The notes beneath the pieces were generated by a model. That model saw nothing but the letters and a program-made list of their open reading frames with translations. It did not search any database and was not told where the DNA came from. 64,000 nucleotides of DNA. Source: Siansivirga zeaxanthinifaciens CC-SAMT-1. Lineage in GTDB: Bacteria; Bacteroidota; Bacteroidia; Flavobacteriales; Flavobacteriaceae. A program made the position numbers and the translations under genes. The stretch is taken from NCBI RefSeq assembly GCF_000941055.1, contig NZ_CP007202.1:2476001-2540000 (forward strand), given 5' to 3'. The stretch's first letter is position 1, and the number at the start of each line of letters is the position of its first letter. Positions 26,340 to 35,006 of this stretch are shown here, in pieces.

Positions 26340-26855
26340 TTAATACACTCTTTTACCGTTGGTTGTAAATGAAAGCCCTTGTTGTCCGTAAGTGGAAAGC
26401 ATAACCCCTTCGAAAAGTGGTTCGTGTACGTTGGGTTTTGTTTTCCAGGTAAACAAGAAATTAGCACCCGTACCGCCTTCTTTATCTTTTTCGTCAATAA
26501 CAATTTCAACGGTTTCCATAGGGGCTATATAAATGGTTTTATTAAAATACGTGCGTATGGAGCTGCCTTTTGTATCGAAATATTCGGCACGATCGATATA
26601 AATCGTATCTTTTATATTTACATTTCGCATGCTCACGATGGCTGTTAAATTATAAGTGGTATGCTCGGTTAAACTGTAAACCTGACTGTAAACCGATAAA
26701 TACGTAGCACCTTCTACAATAGAATCTTTTAAAGGTTTGGTAATGGTTCTTTTTTTCCAGTTAACTTCGTTAATAGAACTCATTTCTTTTTTCTCCTCGC
26801 AGGCCTGAAAAACGAAAACAAATAAAAGAATATACAGCAGGTTGTTTTTAAGCAT
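26340..26855 (-). CDS. DUF3124 lipoprotein
   Basis: A 171-residue predicted lipoprotein. The N-terminal hydrophobic segment ends in a lipobox-like FVFQAC with the lipidated Cys at residue 19, followed by the acidic EEKKE. The mature part is a beta-rich domain with GATYLSVYSQVYSLTEHTTY and MRNVNIKDTIYIDRAEYFD, and a terminal GANFLFTWKTK typical of DUF3124. Function is unknown; related proteins sit in the envelope. It precedes the marC-like gene with only 2 bases between. Confidence 0.8.
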   Translation of the reverse strand: MLKNNLLYILLFVFVFQACEEKKEMSSINEVNWKKRTITKPLKDSIVEGATYLSVYSQVYSLTEHTTYNLTAIVSMRNVNIKDTIYIDRAEYFDTKGSSIRTYFNKTIYIAPMETVEIVIDEKDKEGGTGANFLFTWKTKPNVHEPLFEGVMLSTYGQQGLSFTTNGKRVY

Positions 26856-27068
26856 TTTAACACAGTTTAAATGAGTAATTAATCTAAGTTATGAATATAA
26901 TTAATCTTTTAATTAGATGGGCTATTCCTAGCAACTAATTACTTTAGTAAATGTATTAAAATTTACAGTTGGCGCTTTCGCGGAAGTATTTAAAGGTTTG
27001 TTAAAGTTGTGTGAGGGGATTTTTGGAAGTAGGTGGGGATAAGTAATTGATTATGGTTATTGTTGTGT
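26856..27068. other. AT-rich gap bordering the accessory block
   Basis: No gene is visible. A short inverted repeat, GCGCTTTCGCGGAAG (around 26974-26988), stands out from its AT-rich surroundings. The gap separates the envelope genes from the SIR2 gene and could be one boundary of an insertion. No direct repeat shared with the other end of the block was found by eye. Confidence 0.35.
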
Positions 27069-29639
27069 CTAGTACTTTTTTCTATTTCTGTTTTTCTTTT
27101 TCTTAAATCTTTTTTTATTATTCTGTATGATATAATCTATATATTTTGATTCTTTTTCCATTTTATTTGATTCAAAAGTTCTTCTTAAATAAGGTAAATT
27201 GACTGTATATAAATCTATTTTCGGCCATTTCAAAATCGAATCAATATAATCTTGACTTGCTTTTTCAATGATTAATGAAAATAAGGTTCTATCTACTTTA
27301 AAATATGTTGGGACAAAATGTAAAAAAACCTGTTCTCCAGTTTTATTTAAACTACTTGAAATTTTTTCAGATAGGATTTCAATATTTGAATTTCTTGCTG
27401 CTTGACAAAATTTGTCGAAGTCAAAAAGAACTAATTTAGACATTGCATTCCCATATTGCTGAAATGTAAAATCATTTTTGTCAATATTCTTGGTAATAAT
27501 AGAATTGTCAATTTTTTTAAGAATACGTTTAGTTCTTTCAGAATCTATTTTAGAGATGTATTCTGCAGATTCGGCAAGTGTTGAAATATCTGAGCTAGAA
27601 AATTTATGAAGCAGTAAGTCGTCTGAAATTAGGGATAAAAGTTTTTTACTTAATTTAAAGTCAACATCTTTAAGTGTAAATAAAATTGATTTGATTTCAT
27701 TTAAACTAGAATTTTCTAATTTCCTTTCAAGAATATTATTATCGAGTTGGTTTAATATTTTTTTCGTTTTCTCACGGTCTAAGCTATTAAATACCCTCAA
27801 TGTAATACTTAATAGATTTAAATTTTGAAATGAAATTCGATTACTTAAATCTTCATTGTCAAGATTTTCAAAAAGTGATTTACATTCTTTAAAATGATTT
27901 TTACTTAAAGTGTCGAAAAAGATAACAACTTCTTTAATGGACTCTGATTTTAATTTAGTTCTTATCAAATCATTGTTAGAAATAAACAAATCTAAAGCAT
28001 CTTTGTGTGATAGTGTATTTATTCTGTATGATATACGTCTTAAGTCAAGTTCTTCTAATTCAATTAAACTTGTATTTACTTTACGCTGAGCTATTAAAAG
28101 TTCTATTTTATCTGGGCTAATTGCTTTTAGTTCATTTACAGCTGAATATAAATACTCACTTTTAGCATTGCTAATTTTTTGTAACAGAATATTATTATCA
28201 ATACTCTCTAAAATATTTTTTGTTCTTTCAGAATCAATTTTTTTTAGGTTAGAAAGTGAATTTGAAATATGTTGAATTGGTGCTTCTTGAATCTTGTTTT
28301 TGAAAAAATCTTCTTTATCTAAAGATTCATATAACCAAATTGAATGTTCCCAATTAATATGAGTATAAATATTTTTTAAAGTTCTACTAATTCCATCAAT
28401 TCTAAATTTTTGCAGAAATGCAATTTGTTCTTCATTAGGCATTGATGCAATTTCAAAAAAACTATCTCTATCTAAAATGACGTTTAAAGTACTCTGAATA
28501 TTATCTCTAATTTTTAAATCAATACTATCATTAGTAGTTAGCTCTTCTGCAAATACCGATATATAGTTGTTAAATTCTTGATTCTTTTTTTCTGCTATTT
28601 TTATGAAGTCAGGAAAACTAATTTCTTCTTCGTAAACTTTATATAACTGAAACATCAATAACTCGAATGTGTCAATCTTTACAAAGAAAGAATTTGGCGT
28701 GTTATTTATAAACTCGATTACTCTCCAATTTAAATTCTCCGGATTTCGACCACACCAAATTAATCCATAATGATTAGACTTTAATTTTGCTAAAGAATCC
28801 ATTACACTTGAATCAGCACCATTGTAACCTACAATTATTAAATCAAAATTCTTGAGCGATTCTTCAAGTTTTGATTCCATATTTTCCCAAAGTCTTGAAG
28901 TTTCTAACTCTGTGTTTTTAATATTTTCAAATAAAAAATCTCCGTGTAATTTTATAATGTTAGGTCTTTTACCCAAAGTATTTATGTATTGAGCAATTTC
29001 ATTGTGGGAATAAATTTTGGGTTTGGTATCTGTGTATCTTATTAAACTATCATAAAGTAAGTCATCAAAATTGGTTGTAAATACATTTTTAATTTTTTCA
29101 TTTGCTATTAAATGGGCTAAAAGTAAATATGCTCCTGAAGGTTCTTTGTTATCGATTAATGATTCGATTAATTTTTGTCTTTCTTTTGGATTTTCTGAAA
29201 AACTTTCAAACCAAAAACCATATAATTGATCATTAATTAAGTTGTTTTTTAAATCTTCTTCGCTAATTGTTATTAGAAGTTTTTCTAGATATTTTGGATG
29301 CTCTGCTTTAAATTTATCAATAGACTTTTCGACTTTATAGAATAATTGTGTCTCATGTTCCAAAATTGCGATTTGAAATTCACTTTCCAAACTTTCAAAC
29401 CTTTCCTCGTCAATTTCAAATTCGTTTAGTTTATATTCGGTTCCGTTTTTAAAATTTGAAATAAACCATAGTTTACGAAGTCTTTGAATTATATCAAAAC
29501 CTGAAGGAATACCTGAACTTATTGAACATCCTGCACCTAAAAAAAACGAATATTTAGGAATTGAGTTAAATTCAAGATGTTTTTCTTGAAACCTATTTAG
29601 TAAATAATCTATTCCTTTTATTTTTTCTTTAAGAATCAT
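27069..29639 (-). CDS. SIR2-domain protein with C-terminal helical repeats, candidate anti-phage NADase
   Basis: An 856-residue protein. The N-terminal part is a SIR2-like domain: FLGAGCSISSGIPS (GAG at 35-37), TTNFDDLL (188-195), KLHGD with the catalytic-type His232, and VGYNGADSSVMD (270-281). In defence proteins such as ThsA and DSR1/2, domains of this kind hydrolyse NAD+ after phage recognition. Residues about 436-745 consist of about eight degenerate 39-residue helical units (pattern ILxxIDNNIL...K, ending in IDSERTK). The C-terminus is a strongly basic tail (KKRFKKKKNRNRKKY). No known partner (HerA, Argonaute, ThsB) is adjacent. It is visibly AT-richer than the flanking core genes. I see the domains; the defence role is inferred. 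Confidence 0.75.
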   Translation of the reverse strand: MILKEKIKGIDYLLNRFQEKHLEFNSIPKYSFFLGAGCSISSGIPSGFDIIQRLRKLWFISNFKNGTEYKLNEFEIDEERFESLESEFQIAILEHETQLFYKVEKSIDKFKAEHPKYLEKLLITISEEDLKNNLINDQLYGFWFESFSENPKERQKLIESLIDNKEPSGAYLLLAHLIANEKIKNVFTTNFDDLLYDSLIRYTDTKPKIYSHNEIAQYINTLGKRPNIIKLHGDFLFENIKNTELETSRLWENMESKLEESLKNFDLIIVGYNGADSSVMDSLAKLKSNHYGLIWCGRNPENLNWRVIEFINNTPNSFFVKIDTFELLMFQLYKVYEEEISFPDFIKIAEKKNQEFNNYISVFAEELTTNDSIDLKIRDNIQSTLNVILDRDSFFEIASMPNEEQIAFLQKFRIDGISRTLKNIYTHINWEHSIWLYESLDKEDFFKNKIQEAPIQHISNSLSNLKKIDSERTKNILESIDNNILLQKISNAKSEYLYSAVNELKAISPDKIELLIAQRKVNTSLIELEELDLRRISYRINTLSHKDALDLFISNNDLIRTKLKSESIKEVVIFFDTLSKNHFKECKSLFENLDNEDLSNRISFQNLNLLSITLRVFNSLDREKTKKILNQLDNNILERKLENSSLNEIKSILFTLKDVDFKLSKKLLSLISDDLLLHKFSSSDISTLAESAEYISKIDSERTKRILKKIDNSIITKNIDKNDFTFQQYGNAMSKLVLFDFDKFCQAARNSNIEILSEKISSSLNKTGEQVFLHFVPTYFKVDRTLFSLIIEKASQDYIDSILKWPKIDLYTVNLPYLRRTFESNKMEKESKYIDYIIQNNKKRFKKKKNRNRKKY

Positions 29640-29797
29640 TTTATTGTATTAGTTACATCGGTAAAATGAATGATTAGTGGCAGATTATGTGGTATTTTAT
29701 ATCGAAACGGAATGCAGTTTGAGTGGGTTAGATACCTTGATATTATCCACATTCCCTACCATTACTAACACAAAATGTTGGTAACAGTAATTTTGTT
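29640..29797. other. Intergenic spacer inside the accessory block, with a small hairpin
   Basis: A 9-bp stem TTACTAACA/TGTTGGTAA (29762-29770 with 29776-29784, one G-T pair) encloses a CAAAA loop. Neither strand has a T run after it, so it is not a standard terminator. The minus-strand text GTGTTAGTAATGG resembles GTGTTGGTGGCTAC just upstream of the block's first gene (around 31690-31715). This might be a cassette-like border, but the similarity is short. Confidence 0.3.
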
Positions 29798-30484
29798 TCA
29801 ATCAACAATCATAAAAGCACCACTTATTGAACACATTTTCCACATACATTTCCACCCAAATCTTTTCCACTTTAAATTTTTAATCTTTTCCACTCCTGAC
29901 TCATTCCAACATTCATCATAATATCCATTTGACGCGTAAACAGCATGGTATGTGTTATAAACTACAAGATGCTTAAGTTTATTGATTCTTTTAGCCCTAT
30001 GTGGTTTGATTTTTTTAAATTTTAAACCCAGTAATTTATAAGAATATTTAGTCGGGTAGCCATTATTCAAGTCTGTAATTGCGCTGTCAAGTGTTTGATA
30101 GCCTTCAAGAATTTGATTCTTCTTGCACATGGCTGCATAACAAAACTCTGCATATTCCTTAAACCTAATGGAGAATTCAGTTGAATCCTTTAGTTTAAAG
30201 TTTGCTCGACTTGCTATCAACTCAAGTTCAGATTGACTAAAAGTAACAAGGGAATCATCTCTCATGGTCACTTTAAAAATGCTATCATTTTTGATAACAT
30301 TTTTAAAAATATCTTTGTGACCATACTTCGAATATGCTGCTTTAATCAGTGCTATTGAAACACAATTCCCACCTTCGTTTACATTACCTTGTTTAAAAGC
30401 ATTAAATATTTTGGTATCAAGTTCTTGTGCTTGAATTATACTGATGCTAATTAATGTTAGAAATAATAAAATTGTATTTTTCAT
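29798..30484 (-). CDS. Secreted protein of unknown function with possible Cys-His catalytic pair
   Basis: I do not recognise the family. The 228 residues start with a clear Sec signal peptide (MKNTILLFLTLISISIIQAQ, cleavage near residue 20). The mature protein has GNVNEGGNCVSIALIKAAY, with Cys41 at the start of a helix, and later VVYNTYHAVYASNGYYDECW, with His180 in a strand. A Cys that starts a helix and a later His-containing strand is the layout of papain-like cysteine peptidases, but no further signature supports it. The C-terminus is Cys/Trp/Lys-rich (WKRFGWKCMWKMC). It lies 8 bases after the following entry's gene on the same strand, so they form one transcript. Being AT-rich and unfamiliar, it is probably accessory. 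Confidence 0.65.
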   Translation of the reverse strand: MKNTILLFLTLISISIIQAQELDTKIFNAFKQGNVNEGGNCVSIALIKAAYSKYGHKDIFKNVIKNDSIFKVTMRDDSLVTFSQSELELIASRANFKLKDSTEFSIRFKEYAEFCYAAMCKKNQILEGYQTLDSAITDLNNGYPTKYSYKLLGLKFKKIKPHRAKRINKLKHLVVYNTYHAVYASNGYYDECWNESGVEKIKNLKWKRFGWKCMWKMCSISGAFMIVD

Positions 30485-30492
30485 GCTGTAAA

Positions 30493-31668
30493 TTATTTAT
30501 TTATAAATTTTTCTATGTCAGTATCATTAGATTTCAACTCCTCAATAAAATCATTAGTTGGTGAGAAAAAACCTTTATTGATTCTCATTTTGAGTATTTC
30601 TTCACCTAGCTTATTGTTTTGATTTTCTTCTCTTTCCTTTATTAGTTTTTCAATTTGAGTAATTTGTTTTGTAATTTCTATGTCCGCATTCTCTAAAGTA
30701 TTTATGATATCTTTCAAGTCTGTTGATTGATTATTTTGAGTTAAAACATTGTCTAAAAGAATATTCTTCCAAGATACTAGGTGATAAAGAGCAGTTTTGT
30801 TAAATGTCAGATAATTATATGACATGGATATTTCCGCAGATTTAATTTCATTAGATAAATGAACTAATTGCTTAAAATTATTGTCTAAATACAAGCTTGA
30901 ATATTGAATTGGTGTGAGGTTGTCAATGTCAATTTCATTGATTTTATCGATTAAATTTTGTTTTGTACTATTTGTTATTCCAGTAAATAAATTTCTCGTT
31001 TTTAAATATTGTTTAAACAATGACTCAAGTTTAGCACCATCGGAAGCTAAAATTGACTTATATGTGTCATACGTTTTTATAGAGTTTTCGATATGAATAT
31101 CCATTGAATTATAAAAATTTAAATATGGTGCCATATCATCTTCAAATGCTTGAATTTGTTTTTCATAGTTGGGTGCAAATAGTTTTTTTATGAAAAGGAA
31201 TACACCTTTTTTTTCAAGAAATCCATTGACAATAGACAATACATTTCCTACTGCAGCTCCGACCGGGTGAACATTAATTAAAGAAGTAAGAAGTCCATTG
31301 GAATTTGTCGCATTATCTAAACCAGCAACTAGAGCTTCAGAGCCTAGTTTTGAATTCATTTCAAAATTATTCTCAATACTGGCTCTCATTTTGCTAATAA
31401 AACTTTGTCCTTCAAATAATTTGGTATTAGGACTTACAGACTTAACGACAAAAGCACTCGCATAAGTTTTTTCAATATCAATTAATACCATTGAAGTATT
31501 TTGTCTTATGTAAGAAAGGTTATGTGCCGTGGTTAAAACTACTTCAATATCAGTTCTGGCTTCTGATATGCTTTTTGCTTTAGCGATATCTACCCAAGTA
31601 CTCTGAGAGTATAAGTTCAAAAAGAGACATGTCAGAATAAGAGTAAAATAAAGTTTTAAAAGTTTCAT
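30493..31668 (-). CDS. Secreted, mostly helical protein of unknown function
   Basis: The family is not recognised. The 391 residues have a Sec signal peptide (MKLLKLYFTLILTCLFLNLYSQ) and are otherwise rich in long amphipathic helices. In the middle (about 120-165) lies an unusually hydrophobic, glycine-containing stretch (LLTSLINVHPVGAAVGNVLS) and then VFLFIKKLF. A helical bundle with a central hydrophobic hairpin is the layout of alpha-pore-forming toxins, but also of many coiled-coil proteins, so this is only a suggestion. The C-terminus is a charged coiled coil (ITQIEKLIKEREENQNNK). It is the first gene of a two-gene minus-strand unit with the secreted Cys-His protein. Confidence 0.65.
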   Translation of the reverse strand: MKLLKLYFTLILTCLFLNLYSQSTWVDIAKAKSISEARTDIEVVLTTAHNLSYIRQNTSMVLIDIEKTYASAFVVKSVSPNTKLFEGQSFISKMRASIENNFEMNSKLGSEALVAGLDNATNSNGLLTSLINVHPVGAAVGNVLSIVNGFLEKKGVFLFIKKLFAPNYEKQIQAFEDDMAPYLNFYNSMDIHIENSIKTYDTYKSILASDGAKLESLFKQYLKTRNLFTGITNSTKQNLIDKINEIDIDNLTPIQYSSLYLDNNFKQLVHLSNEIKSAEISMSYNYLTFNKTALYHLVSWKNILLDNVLTQNNQSTDLKDIINTLENADIEITKQITQIEKLIKEREENQNNKLGEEILKMRINKGFFSPTNDFIEELKSNDTDIEKFINK

Positions 31669-31800
31669 AAATTTTTAATTTTTATCGGTTTTTAAATTAT
31701 TGTAGCCACCAACACGATACAATCACCCAAAGCATATCACATCCGTTGACAAACGAAGATAACAGAAAATATTTACAAAATAAAGTTAAAACAAAAAAGA

Positions 31801-32037
31801 CTACTGCTTTTTGTAAGATAAAAGCGCGTATAACGAAGCCAAAGCCCAAACAGCTTCTAAAATTATAAAAGGCCAGTAATTTAAAAGTATAGACGCTAAA
31901 CACGCCATAGAAGCGCCCACCACATTTAATAGCATGAAAACCAAATGCTTGTTCGATAATTTGCCTAAAATATTTAAAAGATAGGCGAGTAGTATTTGAA
32001 AAACACCTATAAAACCAATCCAGTCTGTGAAATTCAT
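31801..32037 (-). CDS. Small membrane protein, CBU_0592-like
   Basis: A 78-residue protein made almost wholly of three hydrophobic helices, WIGFIGVFQILLAYLLNI, HLVFMLLNVVGASMACLA and YWPFIILEAVWALASLYALL, with a short basic tail. The pattern GxxGVxxxLxAYxLxxxG and the closing EAxWxxxSLxAL match the small CBU_0592-type membrane proteins of unknown function found in many bacteria. It lies 4 bases downstream of the acetyltransferase gene, same strand. A different frame across 31697-31903 is a shadow. Confidence 0.75.
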   Translation of the reverse strand: MNFTDWIGFIGVFQILLAYLLNILGKLSNKHLVFMLLNVVGASMACLASILLNYWPFIILEAVWALASLYALLSYKKQ

Positions 32038-32041
32038 AGGT

Positions 32042-32563
32042 TTAGTTTTTAAAAGTTAAAAGCATTTGGTGGTTTGGGTTGTACCGCGTCGCTGTTATTT
32101 GAAAATCGTGGCGACCAACAATGTTAAAGCCTATGTTTTTATAAAAATTAATGGCTTTATGGTTTTCTGTCCACACAAACAACCACATACCTGTTTGGTT
32201 GTGGTTGAGGGCTTCGTTTATATTATGTTGCAATAATTGGTAGCCCAACTTTAAACCATGAAAGGCTTGTAAAATATACAAGCGTTCTAATTTTGCCGCC
32301 TGTTGCAATGTAATGTTGGCATGTGGCGCATTGCAAATTAATTTAGAATAGCCTACAACCTCGTTATTAAAAGCCATAATGTAAAATATAGCATCGGGGT
32401 CTTTTAATTCGGTTTCAAAAGCCGTTGTAGAAAACTTAATGCTAACATACTCATTAATTTCTTCGGGCGAGGCACTATGCCCATGCGCTTCTAAAAACGT
32501 GGTTTTACCTAAATTAGCCAGTAACTCGGCATCGTTTAAAGTGCCTCTACGAATGGATACCAT
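32042..32563 (-). CDS. GNAT-family N-acetyltransferase
   Basis: A 173-residue acetyl-CoA-dependent acyltransferase of the GNAT fold. It starts with the common MVSIRRGTLNDAELLANLG. The acetyl-CoA-binding region is LERLYILQAFHGLKLGYQLL, a variant of the R/QxxGxG/A loop, and the C-terminal motif is WLFVWTENHKAINFYKNIGF. Substrate cannot be told; many family members acetylate small molecules or protein N-termini. The frame extends 5 codons upstream to a TTG, but ATG 32563 fits the domain start. Confidence 0.88.
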   Translation of the reverse strand: MVSIRRGTLNDAELLANLGKTTFLEAHGHSASPEEINEYVSIKFSTTAFETELKDPDAIFYIMAFNNEVVGYSKLICNAPHANITLQQAAKLERLYILQAFHGLKLGYQLLQHNINEALNHNQTGMWLFVWTENHKAINFYKNIGFNIVGRHDFQITATRYNPNHQMLLTFKN

Positions 32564-32616
32564 AACATGAAACAGCAACGGGGTTGCTTTATAAATTGGT
32601 TATAATAAATTGATTA

Positions 32617-33909
32617 TTAACTTAATAGAAAGGCTTTTAAATCGTTATACGTTGAAATAACCACCGATTCTTTTTGTTTTCCCATAACCGATTGTATTTG
32701 TTCTGGTAGGGGTTGTTTTTCTTTAATAACGTCTTCTACAACATCTAAAAATTTGGTTGGATGTGCCGTTTCTAAAAACACGCAATGCGCATCGCTGTGT
32801 TCTTCTAAATATTCTTTACAACCTAAATAGCCCACAGCGCCATGCGGATCGGCAACATAGTTATATTGGTTGTACATTTCTAAAAGGGCTTCACGGGTTT
32901 CATCATCGGAAAAACTATAAGAGGACAGGTTTTCTCTTAATTCGTCGAAGTTGTTTTCATAAATTTCCTGAATACGAATAAAGTTACTTGGGGCTCCAAC
33001 ATCCATCGCATTACTAATGGTTTGCACCGAAGGTTTCACTTCGTATAAACGCGAAATTAAATAGCGAGTTACCACGTTATTAGCGTTGTTTGATGCTATA
33101 AAATGCTGAATAGGCAAGCCTAATTGCTGCGCCATCATACCTGCACAAATATTTCCAAAATTACCGCTAGGCACCGAAAACACGATGTTTTTATGTTTTT
33201 TATGTAATTGTTTGTAGGCAAACATAAAGTAAAATAACTGCGGCAACCAACGCGCCACATTTATAGAATTCGCCGAGGTTAACTGCATGTTTTTGGTAAT
33301 GCTTTCGTCTAAAAACGCTGTTTTTACCATGGCCTGGCAATCATCAAACGTGCCGTTAACTTCTAAAGCTTTTATGTTTTGTCCTAAAGTGGTTAGTTGC
33401 ATTTCTTGTATATCGCTCACTTTTCCGCTCGGGTAAAGAATAACCACATTAACCCCTTTAACACCTAAAAAACCATTGGCTACAGCGCCACCGGTATCTC
33501 CCGAAGTAGCTACTAAAACAGTAACTTCACGGTCGTTGTTCTGGTTAAAATACCCTAAACAACGCGCCATAAAACGCGCCCCCACATCTTTAAACGCCAT
33601 GGTTGGTCCGTGAAACAATTCTAAAGTAGAAATGTTGTCGTTTAAGGGCACCACAGGAAAGTCGAAAGACAAGGTTTCTTCAACAATCGTTTTTAAAACA
33701 TCTTCTGGAATTTCTGGTGAAACGAATTGTTTGATGGCTTCAAAAGCAATTTCAGAATTTGATAAATCATCTATGTTTTCAAAAAATTCTTTAGGAAGCG
33801 GCGTTATACTTTCAGGAAAATATAATCCTTTATCGGGTGCTAAACCTTTAATAACCGCATCTTTAAATGTTGTTTTTGGTGCTTTATGATTTAGTGAGTA
33901 ATAGTTCAT
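32617..33909 (-). CDS. thrC: Threonine synthase
   Basis: The PLP enzyme that converts O-phosphohomoserine to threonine. The PLP lysine is Lys107 in HGPTMAFKDVGARFMAR. Further landmarks are ATSGDTGGAVANGF, VVILYPSGKVSDIQEMQ, PSGNFGNICAGMMAQQ and TAHPTKFLDVVE. The N-terminal MNYYSLNHKAP and the 430 residues are those of the longer threonine synthase class found in E. coli and Bacteroidota. It is the third structural gene of the thrABC operon, 74 bases downstream of thrB. Confidence 0.97.
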   Translation of the reverse strand: MNYYSLNHKAPKTTFKDAVIKGLAPDKGLYFPESITPLPKEFFENIDDLSNSEIAFEAIKQFVSPEIPEDVLKTIVEETLSFDFPVVPLNDNISTLELFHGPTMAFKDVGARFMARCLGYFNQNNDREVTVLVATSGDTGGAVANGFLGVKGVNVVILYPSGKVSDIQEMQLTTLGQNIKALEVNGTFDDCQAMVKTAFLDESITKNMQLTSANSINVARWLPQLFYFMFAYKQLHKKHKNIVFSVPSGNFGNICAGMMAQQLGLPIQHFIASNNANNVVTRYLISRLYEVKPSVQTISNAMDVGAPSNFIRIQEIYENNFDELRENLSSYSFSDDETREALLEMYNQYNYVADPHGAVGYLGCKEYLEEHSDAHCVFLETAHPTKFLDVVEDVIKEKQPLPEQIQSVMGKQKESVVISTYNDLKAFLLS

Positions 33910-33983
33910 GATGTTTTATATGTTTTTTATTGCCACGAATACACGAATGTTTTTTTGAATTTTTAATTATCAATAATAAATTA

Positions 33984-34910
33984 TTAATTATCAATTATTT
34001 TGATGCCTTCCGTGTTTATTTTGGTTACATGAATATCGAAATCAATGCCTGTAGTTGCATATACTTTTTCAATAGCATCTTTCACATTTACAGCTGTTTC
34101 CGAGCCTTTACTTAATGAAAAAATAGAAGGGCCAGAGCCTGAAATGCCAGCGCCTAAGGCACCTGCATCTAGCATGGCTTTTTTAACGTCTTGGTAATGT
34201 GGTATTAACTGACTTCTATAGGGCTCTACAATAACATCTTTAAGTGATCTTTCTATTAAGCCAAAATCGCTGGTATGTAGGGCATGAATTAAACTTCCAA
34301 AATTAGCCCATTGCGTTACCGCATTGCTTAAGGCTACATCTTTAGGAAGGATGGCACGCGCTTCGGATGTTTTTATTTCTATTTGCGGATGAATAATCGT
34401 CGCATATAAATCTTCTGGCGTTGGTATTTGCAAAATTTCTAAAGGCTGCATGCTTTTAACCAGCGTAAAACCGCCAAGCATAGCAGGAGCTAGGTTATCG
34501 GCGTGTTCGCATTTACTTGCTAAGGCTTCGCCTTTAACCGCAAACTCGGTTAATTGGGTTTTATTAAAAGGACGCCCTAAAAGTTCGTTCATACCAAAAA
34601 CACTTCCAACCGCACTGGCAGCACTGCTACCAATACCGCTTCCGGGTTTAATGTTTTTGTAAATTTCAATTTCAAATCCGAAATCGGGGTTAATAGCTTC
34701 ATACATAGCCAATGCCGAAACACCTGCCACGTTTAATTCGGCTTCAAACGGTAAATCGAAGCCTTCAATTTTAGTGATGTAAATCCCTTTTTTATCGGTT
34801 TTTCTAATAACCATGTCGTCTCCAACACTATCTAAACAGAAGCCTAACACATCGAAACCACAAGCGACATTTGCAACGGTTGCCGGAGAAAATATTTTTA
34901 TTTCGTTCAT
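33984..34910 (-). CDS. thrB: Homoserine kinase
   Basis: A GHMP-family kinase that phosphorylates homoserine. The ATP-binding GHMP motif is PGSGIGSSAASAVGS; the N-terminal motif is KIFSPATVANVACGFDVLGF, and the C-terminal glycine-rich motif is GALGAGISGSGPSIFSLSKG. 308 residues, typical (300-330). It lies between thrA (96 bases upstream) and thrC (74 bases downstream), the canonical order. Confidence 0.97.
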   Translation of the reverse strand: MNEIKIFSPATVANVACGFDVLGFCLDSVGDDMVIRKTDKKGIYITKIEGFDLPFEAELNVAGVSALAMYEAINPDFGFEIEIYKNIKPGSGIGSSAASAVGSVFGMNELLGRPFNKTQLTEFAVKGEALASKCEHADNLAPAMLGGFTLVKSMQPLEILQIPTPEDLYATIIHPQIEIKTSEARAILPKDVALSNAVTQWANFGSLIHALHTSDFGLIERSLKDVIVEPYRSQLIPHYQDVKKAMLDAGALGAGISGSGPSIFSLSKGSETAVNVKDAIEKVYATTGIDFDIHVTKINTEGIKIIDN

Positions 34911-35006
34911 TTTTATTTGAGAAAACAGAAAATAGAAAAAGCGAAGTGACTAATTTAAGTGTCTATATTCTAGCTTCTCTATTCTTTGTTCTTTTATCAT
35001 TTTAAA

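Noticed and set aside
29762..29784. Terminator of the secreted-protein gene or of the SIR2 gene
   Set aside because: The hairpin has no T run on either strand and lies on the wrong side for the SIR2 gene.
26856..31800. Prophage or transposon
   Set aside because: No integrase, transposase, phage structural gene or clear terminal repeat was seen.
31697..31903. 68-codon reading frame upstream of the small membrane protein
   Set aside because: It overlaps the CBU_0592-like gene in another frame and has no recognisable features.
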